Shown here piece by piece: positions 25,203-37,895 of a DNA stretch of 64,000 nt. Every line of letters starts with the position of its first letter. Positions within the stretch are counted from its first letter, which is position 1. The stretch is from positions 62,001 through 126,000 of the forward strand of contig JAJQJQ010000010.1 in the NCBI GenBank assembly GCA_028622995.1, in the 5' to 3' direction. The notes under the pieces are model-generated. The model was not told the DNA's origin, did not search any database, and saw only the letters and a list, made by a program, of their open reading frames with translations. Both the position numbers and the translations under genes were made by a program. The DNA comes from Panagrolaimus kolymaensis. Taxonomy: Eukaryota > Nematoda > Chromadorea > Rhabditida > Panagrolaimidae.

Positions 25203-28200
25203 TTAACACAAGCATCATGCCTTGAGTTAGAGATATGTGAATCTCGATTTGAATTACGGCTTGAATTGGAGATATGGATTTTTTGTTTTAAATATTCATT
25301 ATTAAATATATTAAAATTATTCCCAACGGGATTTTGTATTGGCTCCACGTAAACTACCTGAATCGATGAACATTTTTTTGTATCAATTAACACAAGCATC
25401 ATGCCTTGAGTTAGAGATATGTGAATCTCGATTTGAATTACGGCTTGAATTGGAGATATGGATTTTTTGTTTTAAATATTCATTATTAAATATATTAAAA
25501 TTATTCCCAACGGGATTTTGTATTGGCTCCACGTAAACTACCTGAATCGATGAACATTTTTTTGTATCAATTAACACAAGCATCATGCCTTGAGGTAGAG
25601 ATATGTGAATCTCGATTTGAATTACGGCTTGAATTGGAGATATGGATTTTTTGTTTTAAATATTCATTATTAAATATATTAAAATTATTCCCAACGGGAT
25701 TTTGTATTGGCTCCACGTAAACTACCTGAATCGATGAACATTTTTTTGTATCAATTAACACAAGCATCATGCCTTGAGGTAGAGATATGTGAATCTCGAT
25801 TTGAATTACGGCTTGAATTGGAGATATGGATTTTTTGTTTTAAATATTCATTATTAAATATATTAAAATTATTCCCAACGGGATTTTGTATTGGCTCCAC
25901 GTAAACTACCTGAATCGATGAACATTTTTTTGTATCAATTAACACAAGCATCATGCCTTGAGGTAGAGATATGTGAATCTCGATTTGAATTACGGCTTGA
26001 ATTGGAGATATGGATTTTTTGTTTTAAATATTCATTATTAAATATATTAAAATTATTCCCAACGGGATTTTGTATTGGCTCCACGTAAACTACCTGAATC
26101 GATGAACATTTTTTTGTATCAATTAACACAAGCATCATGCCTTGAGGTAGAGATATGTGAATCTCGATTTGAATTACGGCTTGAATTGGAGATATGGATT
26201 TTTTGTTTTAAATATTCATTATTAAATATATTAAAATTGTTCCCAACGGGATTTTGTATTGCCTCCACGTAAACTACCTGAATCGATGAACATTTTTTTG
26301 TATCAATTAACACAAGCATCATTCCTTGAGTTAGAGATATGTGAATCTCGATTTGAATTACGGCTTGAATTGGAGATCTGGATTTTTTGATTTAAATAAT
26401 TTTTATTTAATATATTAAAATTATTCCCAACAGGATTTTTTATTCCGGCCACGGGAAGCACCTTAATCGATGAACCATTTTTTTTATTAATTAAAACAAG
26501 CATCAAGCCTTGAGGTAGAGATATGTGAATCTCGATTTGAATTACGGCTTGAATTGGAGATATGGATTTTTTGTTTTAAATATTCATTATTAAATATATT
26601 AAAATTATTCCCAACGGGATTTTGTATTGGCTCCACGTAAACTACCTGAATCGATGAACATTTTTTTGTATCAATTAACACAAGCATCATGCCTTGAGTT
26701 AGAGATATGTGAATCTCGATTTGAATTACGGCTTGAATTGGAGATCTGGATTTTTTGATTTAAATAATTTTTATTTAATATATTAAAATTATTCCCAACA
26801 GGATTTTTGATTCCGGCCACGGGAAGCACCTTAATCGATGAACCATTTTTTTTATTAATTAAAACAAGCATCAAGCCTTGAGGTAGAGATATGTGAATCT
26901 CGATTTGAATTACGGCTTGAATTGGAGATATGGATTTTTTGTTTTAAATATTCATTATTAAATATATTAAAATTGTTCCCAACGGGATTTTGTATTGCCT
27001 CCACGTAAACTACCTGAATCGATGAACATTTTTTTGTATCAATTAACACAAGCATCATGCCTTGAGTTAGAGATATGTGAATCTCGATTTGAATTACGGC
27101 TTGAATTGGAGATCTGGATTTTTTGATTTAAATAATTTTTATTTAATATATTAAAATTATTCCCAACAGGATTTTTGATTCCGGCCACGGGAAGCACCTT
27201 AATCGATGAACCATTTTTTTTATTAATTAAAACAAGCATCAAGCCTTGAGGTAGAGATATGTGAATCTCGATTTGAATTACGGCTTGAATTGGAGATATG
27301 GATTTTTTGTTTTAAATATTCATTATTAAATATATTAAAATTATTCCCAACGGGATTTTGTATTGGCTCCACGTAAACTACCTGAATCGATGAACATTTT
27401 TTTGTATCAATTAACACAAGCATCATGCCTTGAGTTAGAGATATGTGAATCTCGATTTGAATTACGGCTTGAATTGGAGATCTGGATTTTTTGATTTAAA
27501 TAATTTTTATTTAATATATTAAAATTATTCCCAAAAGGATTTTTGATTCCGGCCACGGGAAGCACCTTAATCGATGAACCATTTTTTTTATTAATTAAAA
27601 CAAGCATCAAGCCTTGAGGTAGAGATATGTGAATCTCGATTTGTATTACGGCTTGAATTGGAGATATGGATTTTTTGATTTAAATAATTTTTATTTAATA
27701 TATTAAAATTATTCCCAAAAGGATTTTTGATTCCGGCCACGGGAAGCACCTTAATCGATGAACCATTTTTTTTATTAATTAAAACAAGCATCAAGCCTTG
27801 AGGTAGAGATATGTGAATCTCGATTTGAATTACGGCTTGAATTGGAGATATGGATTTTTTGTTTTAAATATTCATTATTAAATATATTAAAATTATTCCC
27901 AACGGGATTTTGTATTGGCTCCACGTAAACTACCTGAATCGATGAACATTTTTTTGTATCAATTAACACAAGCATCATGCCTTGAGTTAGAGATATGTGA
28001 ATCTCGATTTGAATTACGGCTTGAATTGGAGATATGGATTTTTTGATTTAAATAATTTTTATTTAATATATTAAAATTATTCCCAAAAGGATTTTTGATT
28101 CCGGCCACGGGAAGCACCTTAATCGATGAACCATTTTTTTTATTAATTAAAACAAGCATCAAGCCTTGAGGTAGAGATATGTGAATCTCGATTTGTATTA

Positions 28201-30166
28201 CGGCTTGAATTGGAGATATGGATTTTTTGTTTTAAATATTCATTATTAAATATATTAAAATTATTCCCAACGGGATTTTGTATTGGCTCCACGTAAACTA
28301 CCTTAATCGATGAACCATTTTTTTTATTAATTAAAACAAGCATCAAGCCTTGAGGTAGAGATATGTGAATCTCGATTTGAATTACGGCTTGAATTGGAGA
28401 TATGGATTTTTTGTTTTAAATAATCATTATTAAATATATTAAAATTATTCCCAACGGGATTTTGTATTGGCTCCACGTAAACTACCTGAATCGATGAACA
28501 TTTTTTTGTATCAATTAACACAAGCATCATGCCTTGAGGTAGAGATATGTGAATCTCGATTTGAATTACGGCTTGAATTGGAGATATGGATTTTTTGTTT
28601 TAAATATTCATTATTAAATATATTAAAATTGTTCCAAACGGGATTTTGTATTGCCTCCACGTAAACTACCTGAATCGATGAACATTTTTTTGTATCAATT
28701 AACACAAGCATCATGCCTTGAGTTAGAGATATGTGAATCTCGATTTGAATTACGGCTTGAATTGGAGATCTGGATTTTTTGATTTAAATAATTTTTATTT
28801 AATATATTAAAATTATTCCCAACAGGATTTTTGATTCCGGCCACGGGAAGCACCTTAATCGATGAACCATTTTTTTTATTAATTAAAACAAGCATCAAGC
28901 CTTGAGGTAGAGATATGTGAATCTCGATTTGAATTACGGCTTGAATTGGAGATATGGATTTTTTGTTTTAAATATTCATTATTAAATATATTAAAATTGT
29001 TCCCAACGGGATTTTGTATTGCCTCCACGTAAACTACCTGAATCGATGAACATTTTTTTGTATCAATTAACACAAGCATCATGCCTTGAGTTAGAGATAT
29101 GTGAATCTCGATTTGAATTACGGCTTGAATTGGAGATATGGATTTTTTGATTTAAATAATTTTTATTTAATATATTAAAATTATTCCCAACAGGATTTTT
29201 GATTCCGGCCACGGGAAGCACCTTAATCGATGAACCATTTTTTTTATTAATTAAAACAAGCATCAAGCCTTGAGGTAGAGATATGTGAATCTCGATTTGA
29301 ATTACGGCTTGAATTGGAGATATGGATTTTTTGTTTTAAATATTCATTATTAAATATATTAAAATTGTTCCCAACGGGATTTTGTATTGCCTCCACGTAA
29401 ACTACCTGAATCGATGAACATTTTTTTGTATCAATTAACACAAGCATCATGCCTTGAGTTAGAGATATGTGAATCTCGATTTGAATTACGGCTTGAATTG
29501 GAGATCTGGATTTTTTGATTTAAATAATTTTTATTTAATATATTAAAATTATTCCCAACAGGATTTTTGATTCCGGCCACGGGAAGCACCTTAATCGATG
29601 AACCATTTTTTTTATTAATTAAAACAAGCATCAAGCCTTGAGGTAGAGATATGTGAATCTCGATTTGAATTACGGCTTGAATTGGAGATATGGATTTTTT
29701 GTTTTAAATATTCATTATTAAATATATTAAAATTATTCCCAACGGGATTTTGTATTGGCTCCACGTAAACTACCTGAATCGATGAACATTTTTTTGTATC
29801 AATTAACACAAGCATCATGCCTTGAGTTAGAGATATGTGAATCTCGATTTGAATTACGGCTTGAATTGGAGATATGGATTTTTTGATTTAAATAATTTTT
29901 ATTTAATATATTAAAATTATTCCCAAAAGGATTTTTGATTCCGGCCACGGGAAGCACCTTAATCGATGAACCATTTTTTTTATTAATTAAAACAAGCATC
30001 AAGCCTTGAGGTAGAGATATGTGAATCTCGATTTGTATTACGGCTTGAATTGGAGATATGGATTTTTTGTTTAAAATATTCATTATTAAATATATTAAAA
30101 TTATTCCCAACGGGATTTTGTATTGCCTCCACGTAAACTACCTGAATCGATGAACATTTTTTTGTA

Positions 30167-33100
30167 TCAATTAACACAAGCATCATGCCTTGAGTTAGAG
30201 ATATGTGAATCTCGATTTGAATTACGGCTTGAATTGGAGATATGGATTTTTTGTTTTAAATATTCATTATTAAATATATTAAAATTATTCCCAACGGGAT
30301 TTTGTATTGGCTCCACGTAAACTACCTTAATCGATGAACCATTTTTTTTATTAATTAAAACAAGCATCAAGCCTTGAGGTAGAGATATGTGAATCTCGAT
30401 TTGAATTACGGCTTGAATTGGAGATATGGATTTTTTGTTTTAAATATTCATTATTAAATATATTAAAATTATTCCCAACGGGATTTTGTATTGGCTCCAC
30501 GTAAACTACCTGAATCGATGAACATTTTTTTGTATCAATTAACACAAGCATCATGCCTTGAGGTAGAGATATGTGAATCTCGATTTGAATTACGGCTTGA
30601 ATTGGAGATATGGATTTTTTGTTTTAAATATTCATTATTAAATATATTAAAATTATTCCCAACGGGATTTTGTATTGGCTCCACGTAAACTACCTGAATC
30701 GATGAACATTTTTTTGTATCAATTAACACAAGCATCATGCCTTGAGGTAGAGATATGTGAATCTCGATTTGAATTACGGCTTGAATTGGAGATATGGATT
30801 TTTTGTTTTAAATATTCATTATTAAATATATTAAAATTGTTCCCAACGGGATTTTGTATTGCCTCCACGTAAACTACCTGAATCGATGAACATTTTTTTG
30901 TATCAATTAACACAAGCATCATGCCTTGAGTTAGAGATATGTGAATCTCGATTTGAATTACGGCTTGAATTGGAGATCTGGATTTTTTGATTTAAATAAT
31001 TTTTATTTAATATATTAAAATTATTCCCAACAGGATTTTTGATTCCGGCCACGGGAAGCACCTTAATCGATGAACCATTTTTTTTATTAATTAAAACAAG
31101 CATCAAGCCTTGAGGTAGAGATATGTGAATCTCGATTTGAATTACGGCTTGAATTGGAGATATGGATTTTTTGTTTTAAATATTCATTATTAAATATATT
31201 AAAATTGTTCCCAACGGGATTTTGTATTGCCTCCACGTAAACTACCTGAATCGATGAACATTTTTTTGTATCAATTAACACAAGCATCATGCCTTGAGTT
31301 AGAGATATGTGAATCTCGATTTGAATTACGGCTTGAATTGGAGATCTGGATTTTTTGATTTAAATAATTTTTATTTAATATATTAAAATTATTCCCAACA
31401 GGATTTTTGATTCCGGCCACGGGAAGCACCTTAATCGATGAACCATTTTTTTTATTAATTAAAACAAGCATCAAGCCTTGAGGTAGAGATATGTGAATCT
31501 CGATTTGAATTACGGCTTGAATTGGAGATATGGATTTTTTGTTTTAAATATTCATTATTAAATATATTAAAATTATTCCCAACGGGATTTTGTATTGCCT
31601 CCACGTAAACTACCTGAATCGATGAACATTTTTTTGTATCAATTAACACAAGCATCATGCCTTGAGTTAGAGATATGTGAATCTCGATTTGAATTACGGC
31701 TTGAATTGGAGATATGGATTTTTTGTTTTAAATATTCATTATTAAATATATTAAAATTATTCCCAACGGGATTTTGTATTGGCTCCACGTAAACTACCTT
31801 AATCGATGAACCATTTTTTTTATTAATTAAAACAAGCATCAAGCCTTGAGGAAGAGATATGTGAATCTCGATTTGAATTACGGCTTGAATTGGAGATATG
31901 GATTTTTTGTTTTAAATATTCATTATTAAATATATTAAAATTATTCCCAACGGGATTTTGTATTGGCTCCACGTAAACTACCTGAATCGATGAACATTTT
32001 TTTGTATCAATTAACACAAGCATCATGCCTTGAGGTAGAGATATGTGAATCTCGATTTGAATTACGGCTTGAATTGGAGATATGGATTTTTTGTTTTAAA
32101 TATTCATTATTAAATATATTAAAATTATTCCCAACGGGATTTTGTATTGGCTCCACGTAAACTACCTGAATCGATGAACATTTTTTTGTATCAATTAACA
32201 CAAGCATCATGCCTTGAGGTAGAGATATGTGAATCTCGATTTGAATTACGGCTTGAATTGGAGATATGGATTTTTTGTTTTAAATATTCATTATTAAATA
32301 TATTAAAATTGTTCCCAACGGGATTTTGTATTGCCTCCACGTAAACTACCTGAATCGATGAACATTTTTTTGTATCAATTAACACAAGCATCATGCCTTG
32401 AGTTAGAGATATGTGAATCTCGATTTGAATTACGGCTTGAATTGGAGATCTGGATTTTTTGATTTAAATAATTTTTATTTAATATATTAAAATTATTCCC
32501 AACAGGATTTTTGATTCCGGCCACGGGAAGCACCTTAATCGATGAACCATTTTTTTTATTAATTAAAACAAGCATCAAGCCTTGAGGTAGAGATATGTGA
32601 ATCTCGATTTGAATTACGGCTTGAATTGGAGATATGGATTTTTTGTTTTAAATATTCATTATTAAATATATTAAAATTATTCCCAACGGGATTTTGTATT
32701 GGCTCCACGTAAACTACCTGAATCGATGAACATTTTTTTGTATCAATTAACACAAGCATCATGCCTTGAGTTAGAGATATGTGAATCTCGATTTGAATTA
32801 CGGCTTGAATTGGAGATATGGATTTTTTGATTTAAATAATTTTTATTTAATATATTAAAATTATTCCCAAAAGGATTTTTGATTCCGGCCACGGGAAGCA
32901 CCTTAATCGATGAACCATTTTTTTTATTAATTAAAACAAGTATCAAGCCTTGAGGTAGAGATATGTGAATCTCGATTTGTATTACGGCTTGAATTGGAGA
33001 TATGGATTTTTTGTTTTAAATATTCATTATTAAATATATTAAAATTATTCCCAACGGGATTTTGTATTGCCTCCACGTAAACTACCTGAATCGATGAACA

Positions 33101-34582
33101 TTTTTTTGTATCAATTAACACAAGCATCATGCCTTGAGTTAGAGATATGTGAATCTCGATTTGAATTACGGCTTGAATTGGAGATATGGATTTTTTGTTT
33201 TAAATATTCATTATTAAATATATTAAAATTATTCCCAACGGGATTTTGTATTGGCTCCACGTAAACTACCTTAATCGATGAACCATTTTTTTTATTAATT
33301 AAAACAAGCATCAAGCCTTGAGGTAGAGATATGTGAATCTCGATTTGAATTACGGCTTGAATTGGAGATATGGATTTTTTGTTTTAAATATTCATTATTA
33401 AATATATTAAAATTATTCCCAACGGGATTTTGTATTGGCTCCACGTAAACTACCTGAATCGATGAACATTTTTTTGTATCAATTAACACAAGCATCATGC
33501 CTTGAGGTAGAGATATGTGAATCTCGATTTGAATTACGGCTTGAATTGGAGATATGGATTTTTTGTTTTAAATATTCATTATTAAATATATTAAAATTAT
33601 TCCCAACGGGATTTTGTATTGGCTCCACGTAAACTACCTGAATCGATGAACATTTTTTTGTATCAATTAACACAAGCATCATGCCTTGAGGTAGAGATAT
33701 GTGAATCTCGATTTGAATTACGGCTTGAATTGGAGATATGGATTTTTTGTTTTAAATATTCATTATTAAATATATTAAAATTGTTCCCAACGGGATTTTG
33801 TATTGCCTCCACGTAAACTACCTGAATCGATGAACATTTTTTTGTATCAATTAACACAAGCATCATGCCTTGAGTTAGAGATATGTGAATCTCGATTTGA
33901 ATTACGGCTTGAATTGGAGATCTGGATTTTTTGATTTAAATAATTTTTATTTAATATATTAAAATTATTCCCAACAGGATTTTTGATTCCGGCCACGGGA
34001 AGCACCTTAATCGATGAACCATTTTTTTTATTAATTAAAACAAGCATCAAGCCTTGAGGTAGAGATATGTGAATCTCGATTTGAATTACGGCTTGAATTG
34101 GAGATATGGATTTTTTGTTTTAAATATTCATTATTAAATATATTAAAATTATTCCCAACGGGATTTTGTATTGGCTCCACGTAAACTACCTGAATCGATG
34201 AACATTTTTTTGTATCAATTAACACAAGCATCATGCCTTGAGTTAGAGATATGTGAATCTCGATTTGAATTACGGCTTGAATTGGAGATCTGGATTTTTT
34301 GATTTAAATAATTTTTATTTAATATATTAAAATTATTCCCAACAGGATTTTTGATTCCGGCCACGGGAAGCACCTTAATCGATGAACCATTTTTTTTATT
34401 AATTAAAACAAGCATCAAGCCTTGAGGTAGAGATATGTGAATCTCGATTTGAATTACGGCTTGAATTGGAGATATGGATTTTTTGTTTTAAATATTCATT
34501 ATTAAATATATTAAAATTGTTCCCAACGGGATTTTGTATTGCCTCCACGTAAACTACCTGAATCGATGAACATTTTTTTGTA
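30167..34582. repeat. Higher-order repeat of eight 184 bp units (1472 bp), three copies
   Basis: Hybrid units with A-type left and B-type right halves (CGTAAACTACCTTAATCGAT followed by TTTATTAATTAAAACAAGC) recur near 30167, 31639 and 33111, exactly 1472 bp apart. Between them the order is the same each time: hybrid, A, A, A with the GTTCCCAACGGG variant, B, A, B, A. The first four to five units of a further copy follow before the order breaks down. Related hybrids occur near 28143 and 35687. Confidence 0.85.
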
Positions 34583-36075
34583 TCAATTAACACAAGCATC
34601 ATGCCTTGAGTTAGAGATATGTGAATCTCGATTTGAATTACGGCTTGAATTGGAGATCTGGATTTTTTGATTTAAATAATTTTTATTTAATATATTAAAA
34701 TTATTCCCAACAGGATTTTTGATTCCGGCCACGGGAAGCACCTTAATCGATGAACCATTTTTTTTATTAATTAAAACAAGCATCAAGCCTTGAGGTAGAG
34801 ATATGTGAATCTCGATTTGAATTACGGCTTGAATTGGAGATATGGATTTTTTGTTTTAAATATTCATTATTAAATATATTAAAATTGTTCCCAACGGGAT
34901 TTTGTATTGCCTCCACGTAAACTACCTGAATCGATGAACATTTTTTTGTATCAATTAACACAAGCATCATGCCTTGAGTTAGAGATATGTGAATCTCGAT
35001 TTGAATTACGGCTTGAATTGGATATATGGATTTTTTGATTTAAATAATTTTTATTTAATATATTAAAATTATTCCCAAAAGGATTTTTGATTCCGGCCAC
35101 GGGAAGCACCTTAATCGATGAACCATTTTTTTTATTAATTAAAACAAGCATCAAGCCTTGAGGTAGAGATATGTGAATCTCGATTTGAATTACGGCTTGA
35201 ATTGGAGATATGGATTTTTTGTTTTAAATATTCATTATTAAATATATTAAAATTATTCCCAACGGGATTTTGTATTGGCTCCACGTAAACTACCTGAATC
35301 GATGAACATTTTTTTGTATCAATTAACACAAGCATCATGCCTTGAGTAAGAGATATGTGAATCTCGATTTGAATTACGGCTTGAATTGGATATATGGATT
35401 TTTTGATTTAAATAATTTTTATTTAATATATTAAAATTATTCCCAAAAGGATTTTTGATTCCGGCCACGGGAAGCACCTTAATCGATGAACCATTTTTTT
35501 TATTAATTAAAACAAGCATCAAGCCTTGAGGTAGAGATATGTGAATCTCGATTTGTATTACGGCTTGAATTGGAGATATGGATTTTTTGTTTTAAATATT
35601 CATTATTAAATATATTAAAATTATTCCCAACGGGATTTTGTATTGGCTCCACGTAAACTACCTGAATCGATGAACATTTTTTTGTATCAATTAACACAAG
35701 CATCATGCCTTGAGTTAGAGATATGTGAATCTCGATTTGAATTACGGCTTGAATTGGAGATATGGATTTTTTGTTTTAAATATTCATTATTAAATATATT
35801 AAAATTATTCCCAACGGGATTTTGTATTGGCTCCACGTAAACTACCTTAATCGATGAACCATTTTTTTTATTAATTAAAACAAGCATCAAGCCTTGAGGT
35901 AGAGATATGTGAATCTCGATTTGAATTACGGCTTGAATTGGAGATGTGGATTTTTTGTTTTAAATATTCATTATTAAATATATTAAAATTATTCCCAACG
36001 GGATTTTGTATTGGCTCCACGTAAACTACCTGAATCGATGAACATTTTTTTGTATCAATTAACACAAGCATCATG

Positions 36076-37182
36076 GCATACAAACCAAAGAATTCATGGA
36101 TTATTATTCTCGTTGTATGTCCATTGCCCTCAATCGCAATCACCAAATGAAAAATGCATCTTTAATGACGAAGTAAGTAAAACCTTTTTTAGCTTAAAAA
36201 ATGGATAAAAAAATTCAATTTTTCTTTTTTCCAGATTATGGATCAAAAATTTCAGCGCCAGATATTTGAGCTCATTTTATTTTCTTGTCAAAGTTATCAA
36301 CACCTCTTTAGTCTTTCTTTCGGTAATATTTTAATTTTTTCTTTCTTTAATTTTCTAACTTTAATTAATATAACTTTAGCTTTTGATGATGCCAAAACTC
36401 AAAGTTCGTGAAATTTCTGAAATCCTTCGATTCAAAAACATTGCTGATTTGGTCAATAGGTTTTATTGGCACGAATTTCAAACATCCCCTCGAAATTGTT
36501 CAATTAATGAACCAATCTACGAAAATTCGATTATAATCGGAACTCAAACGACAATCATCCAATGCTTATTATCAGCCAATAAAATGATTCAAAAGGCATT
36601 TTATTTCGTATGGATTGGCCTCATTCTCCTTTTGGTAGCAAACATCCTAAATATTATCCGGTGGTCATACCTCTTAACCTCGTTCAATCGTCATCGTTTT
36701 TTACAAAACGTCATGAAAGCTTCCCTCAAACTTTATCAACCTTCATTTAGCTGGGATGTTAAAATTGAAGAAAAATTGAGCCGTTATGCCAATAATGTTG
36801 AAAAGAAATTACGACATCTTGAAAGTGTTCAGAAAAATGGTGACCCATATAGACTTGAAGCCTCACAACGTCGCTATCAAAAAGCCCTCAATAAAGCAAC
36901 GCTTATTGAATCTCAAGAAATGGTAAATTTTACTCCTATTTAAAATGATTTTACTAAACGTAAACAAATTTGTAGGCTAAACTCGCTAAGAAGCGTCAAG
37001 AATTCCTTAAAAGTATTGATGATAACATCTATCATTTTATTGATTACATTGGCCCTGATGGATTTTTAACCATTCGACTTTTGTATGCAAATGCAGGAAG
37101 CATGGTTGCCGGTGCATTTTCTTCCCATCTCTTTTGGAAGTTCCTCTTCAAAGAAGAAGAAAATAAAATAAAAATTGATTAA
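36076..37182 (+). pseudogene. Innexin B, 5'-truncated at the satellite edge
   Basis: Paralogue of the innexin at 965-2787. Remaining exons: 36076-36172 (its 5' half gone), 36235-36322, 36380-36922, 36976-37182, at the same intron positions and phases as innexin A. The first bases past the satellite read GIQTKEF, matching GVPTKEF of innexin A. The part coding for the N-terminus, TM1, the first extracellular loop and TM2 is absent. TM3, the second loop (cysteines in RNCSIN and IIQCLL), TM4 (GLILLLVANILNIIRWSYLL, identical to A) and the IDYIGPDGFLTIRLLYANAG tail remain without stops or frameshifts. An in-frame ATG at 36096 could start a 304 aa two-span protein, but a normal channel cannot form. 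It may be a recent pseudogene or a reused fragment. Confidence 0.85.
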
Positions 37183-37895
37183 TTGTCAAAAAAAAAATTT
37201 ATATTTTGTTACCTGAAGTTCTTTAAGTGTGTTTTTTAAAATGAATATGATTCTTTGTATTTATTTTTTTAATTAGCAAGTGTCAAGTGGTGGGCAGAAA
37301 CTCCATATGTAACAACAAAGGATGTTGACAAGTTATCTGGGGCCTCTTCTGAAAACAAATAAAAAGAAAAAAGAAAAAGTTTTTCAACTTTTTGGATTGA
37401 TGCCAATCTAGTCAGGAAAGATGGCGGTTGATTTAAAGTTTTCGAATTTTTTTACATTAGTTCTATTTTTTCATTTGATTGAATCTTTTACAAAACTCGT
37501 TAATTTGTGCAGCTTTTTTAACTTTAAACTTTAGCAAATTTCATCTAATTTTTGATTTTTATTAAAAAAAATTGTGCTTTGGGCCGGGTATTCGTCTGCC
37601 AAAAAAAAAAATCGTCATTGCAGGTCAAAACAAATTTTTAATATATATTTATAATTTTTCAAGTTAAAATAAACATAATATAAAACTATGAAGCTCAAGA
37701 AATTGATTTGAGAAAAATTTATAGGATTTATTTTTGTGGCCATGGAATCTTCGGAACATAATTCCAAATACAAATTTAATGAAAAAAATAAAATAAATCT
37801 AATACAGAAAAAAAATGTAAAAAAATTATTAGATAATCTGGTTTTTCAATTAATTCAAATTACAAAAAAAACTTCAAAGATTCTTTTTATCATTT
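37183..37895. other. Convergent 3' region between innexin B and the WASP-like gene
   Basis: Contains an exon-like stretch at 37277-37362. After TTTTTTAATTAG one plus frame reads ASVKWWAETPYVTTKDVD then KLSGASSENK and TAA. I do not recognise it and no matching upstream exon is visible, so it could be an orphan last exon or chance. AATAAA at 37358-37363 could end the innexin B transcript. On the minus strand TTTATT at 37727-37732 is a possible poly(A) signal for the WASP-like gene. The rest is T/A-rich. Confidence 0.4.

Larger units (their letters stand above)
10296..36075. repeat. Satellite DNA array, 184 bp unit, about 140 copies
   Basis: Head-to-tail tandem repeats over 25.8 kb with a period of 184 bp (a few units 185 bp). 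Two subfamilies, about 85% alike by eye, alternate. Type A contains CCCAACGGGATTTTGTATTG and CTCCACGTAAACTACCTG. Type B contains CCCAACAGGATTTTTGATTC and GGCCACGGGAAGCACCTT. A block of about 49 bp from GTGAATCTCG to ATGGATTTTTTG is nearly invariant in both. Left part (to about 13400) and right part (from about 26300) mix A and B closely; the middle is mainly A with occasional B. The first unit (10296-10400) is degenerate; the last stops sharply at 36075. Because 184 is one more than a multiple of three, ORFs of 65-67 codons recur on both strands without reading on. They are not genes. Confidence 0.98.

Noticed and set aside
10296..36075. CRISPR array
   Set aside because: Period is 184 bp with no unique spacers; the whole unit repeats, and the genes around it are eukaryotic with introns.
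10296..36075. Hammerhead ribozyme or CENP-B box inside the satellite unit
   Set aside because: No CTGANGA plus GAAA core is found on either strand. CCCAACGGG resembles the end of a CENP-B box, but the spacing and the TTCG part do not fit.
10265..36208. About 200 ORFs of 62-103 codons on both strands across the array
   Set aside because: All are the same satellite unit read in shifting frames. The 184 bp period is not a multiple of three, so they never read through, and A/B differences do not favour synonymous changes.
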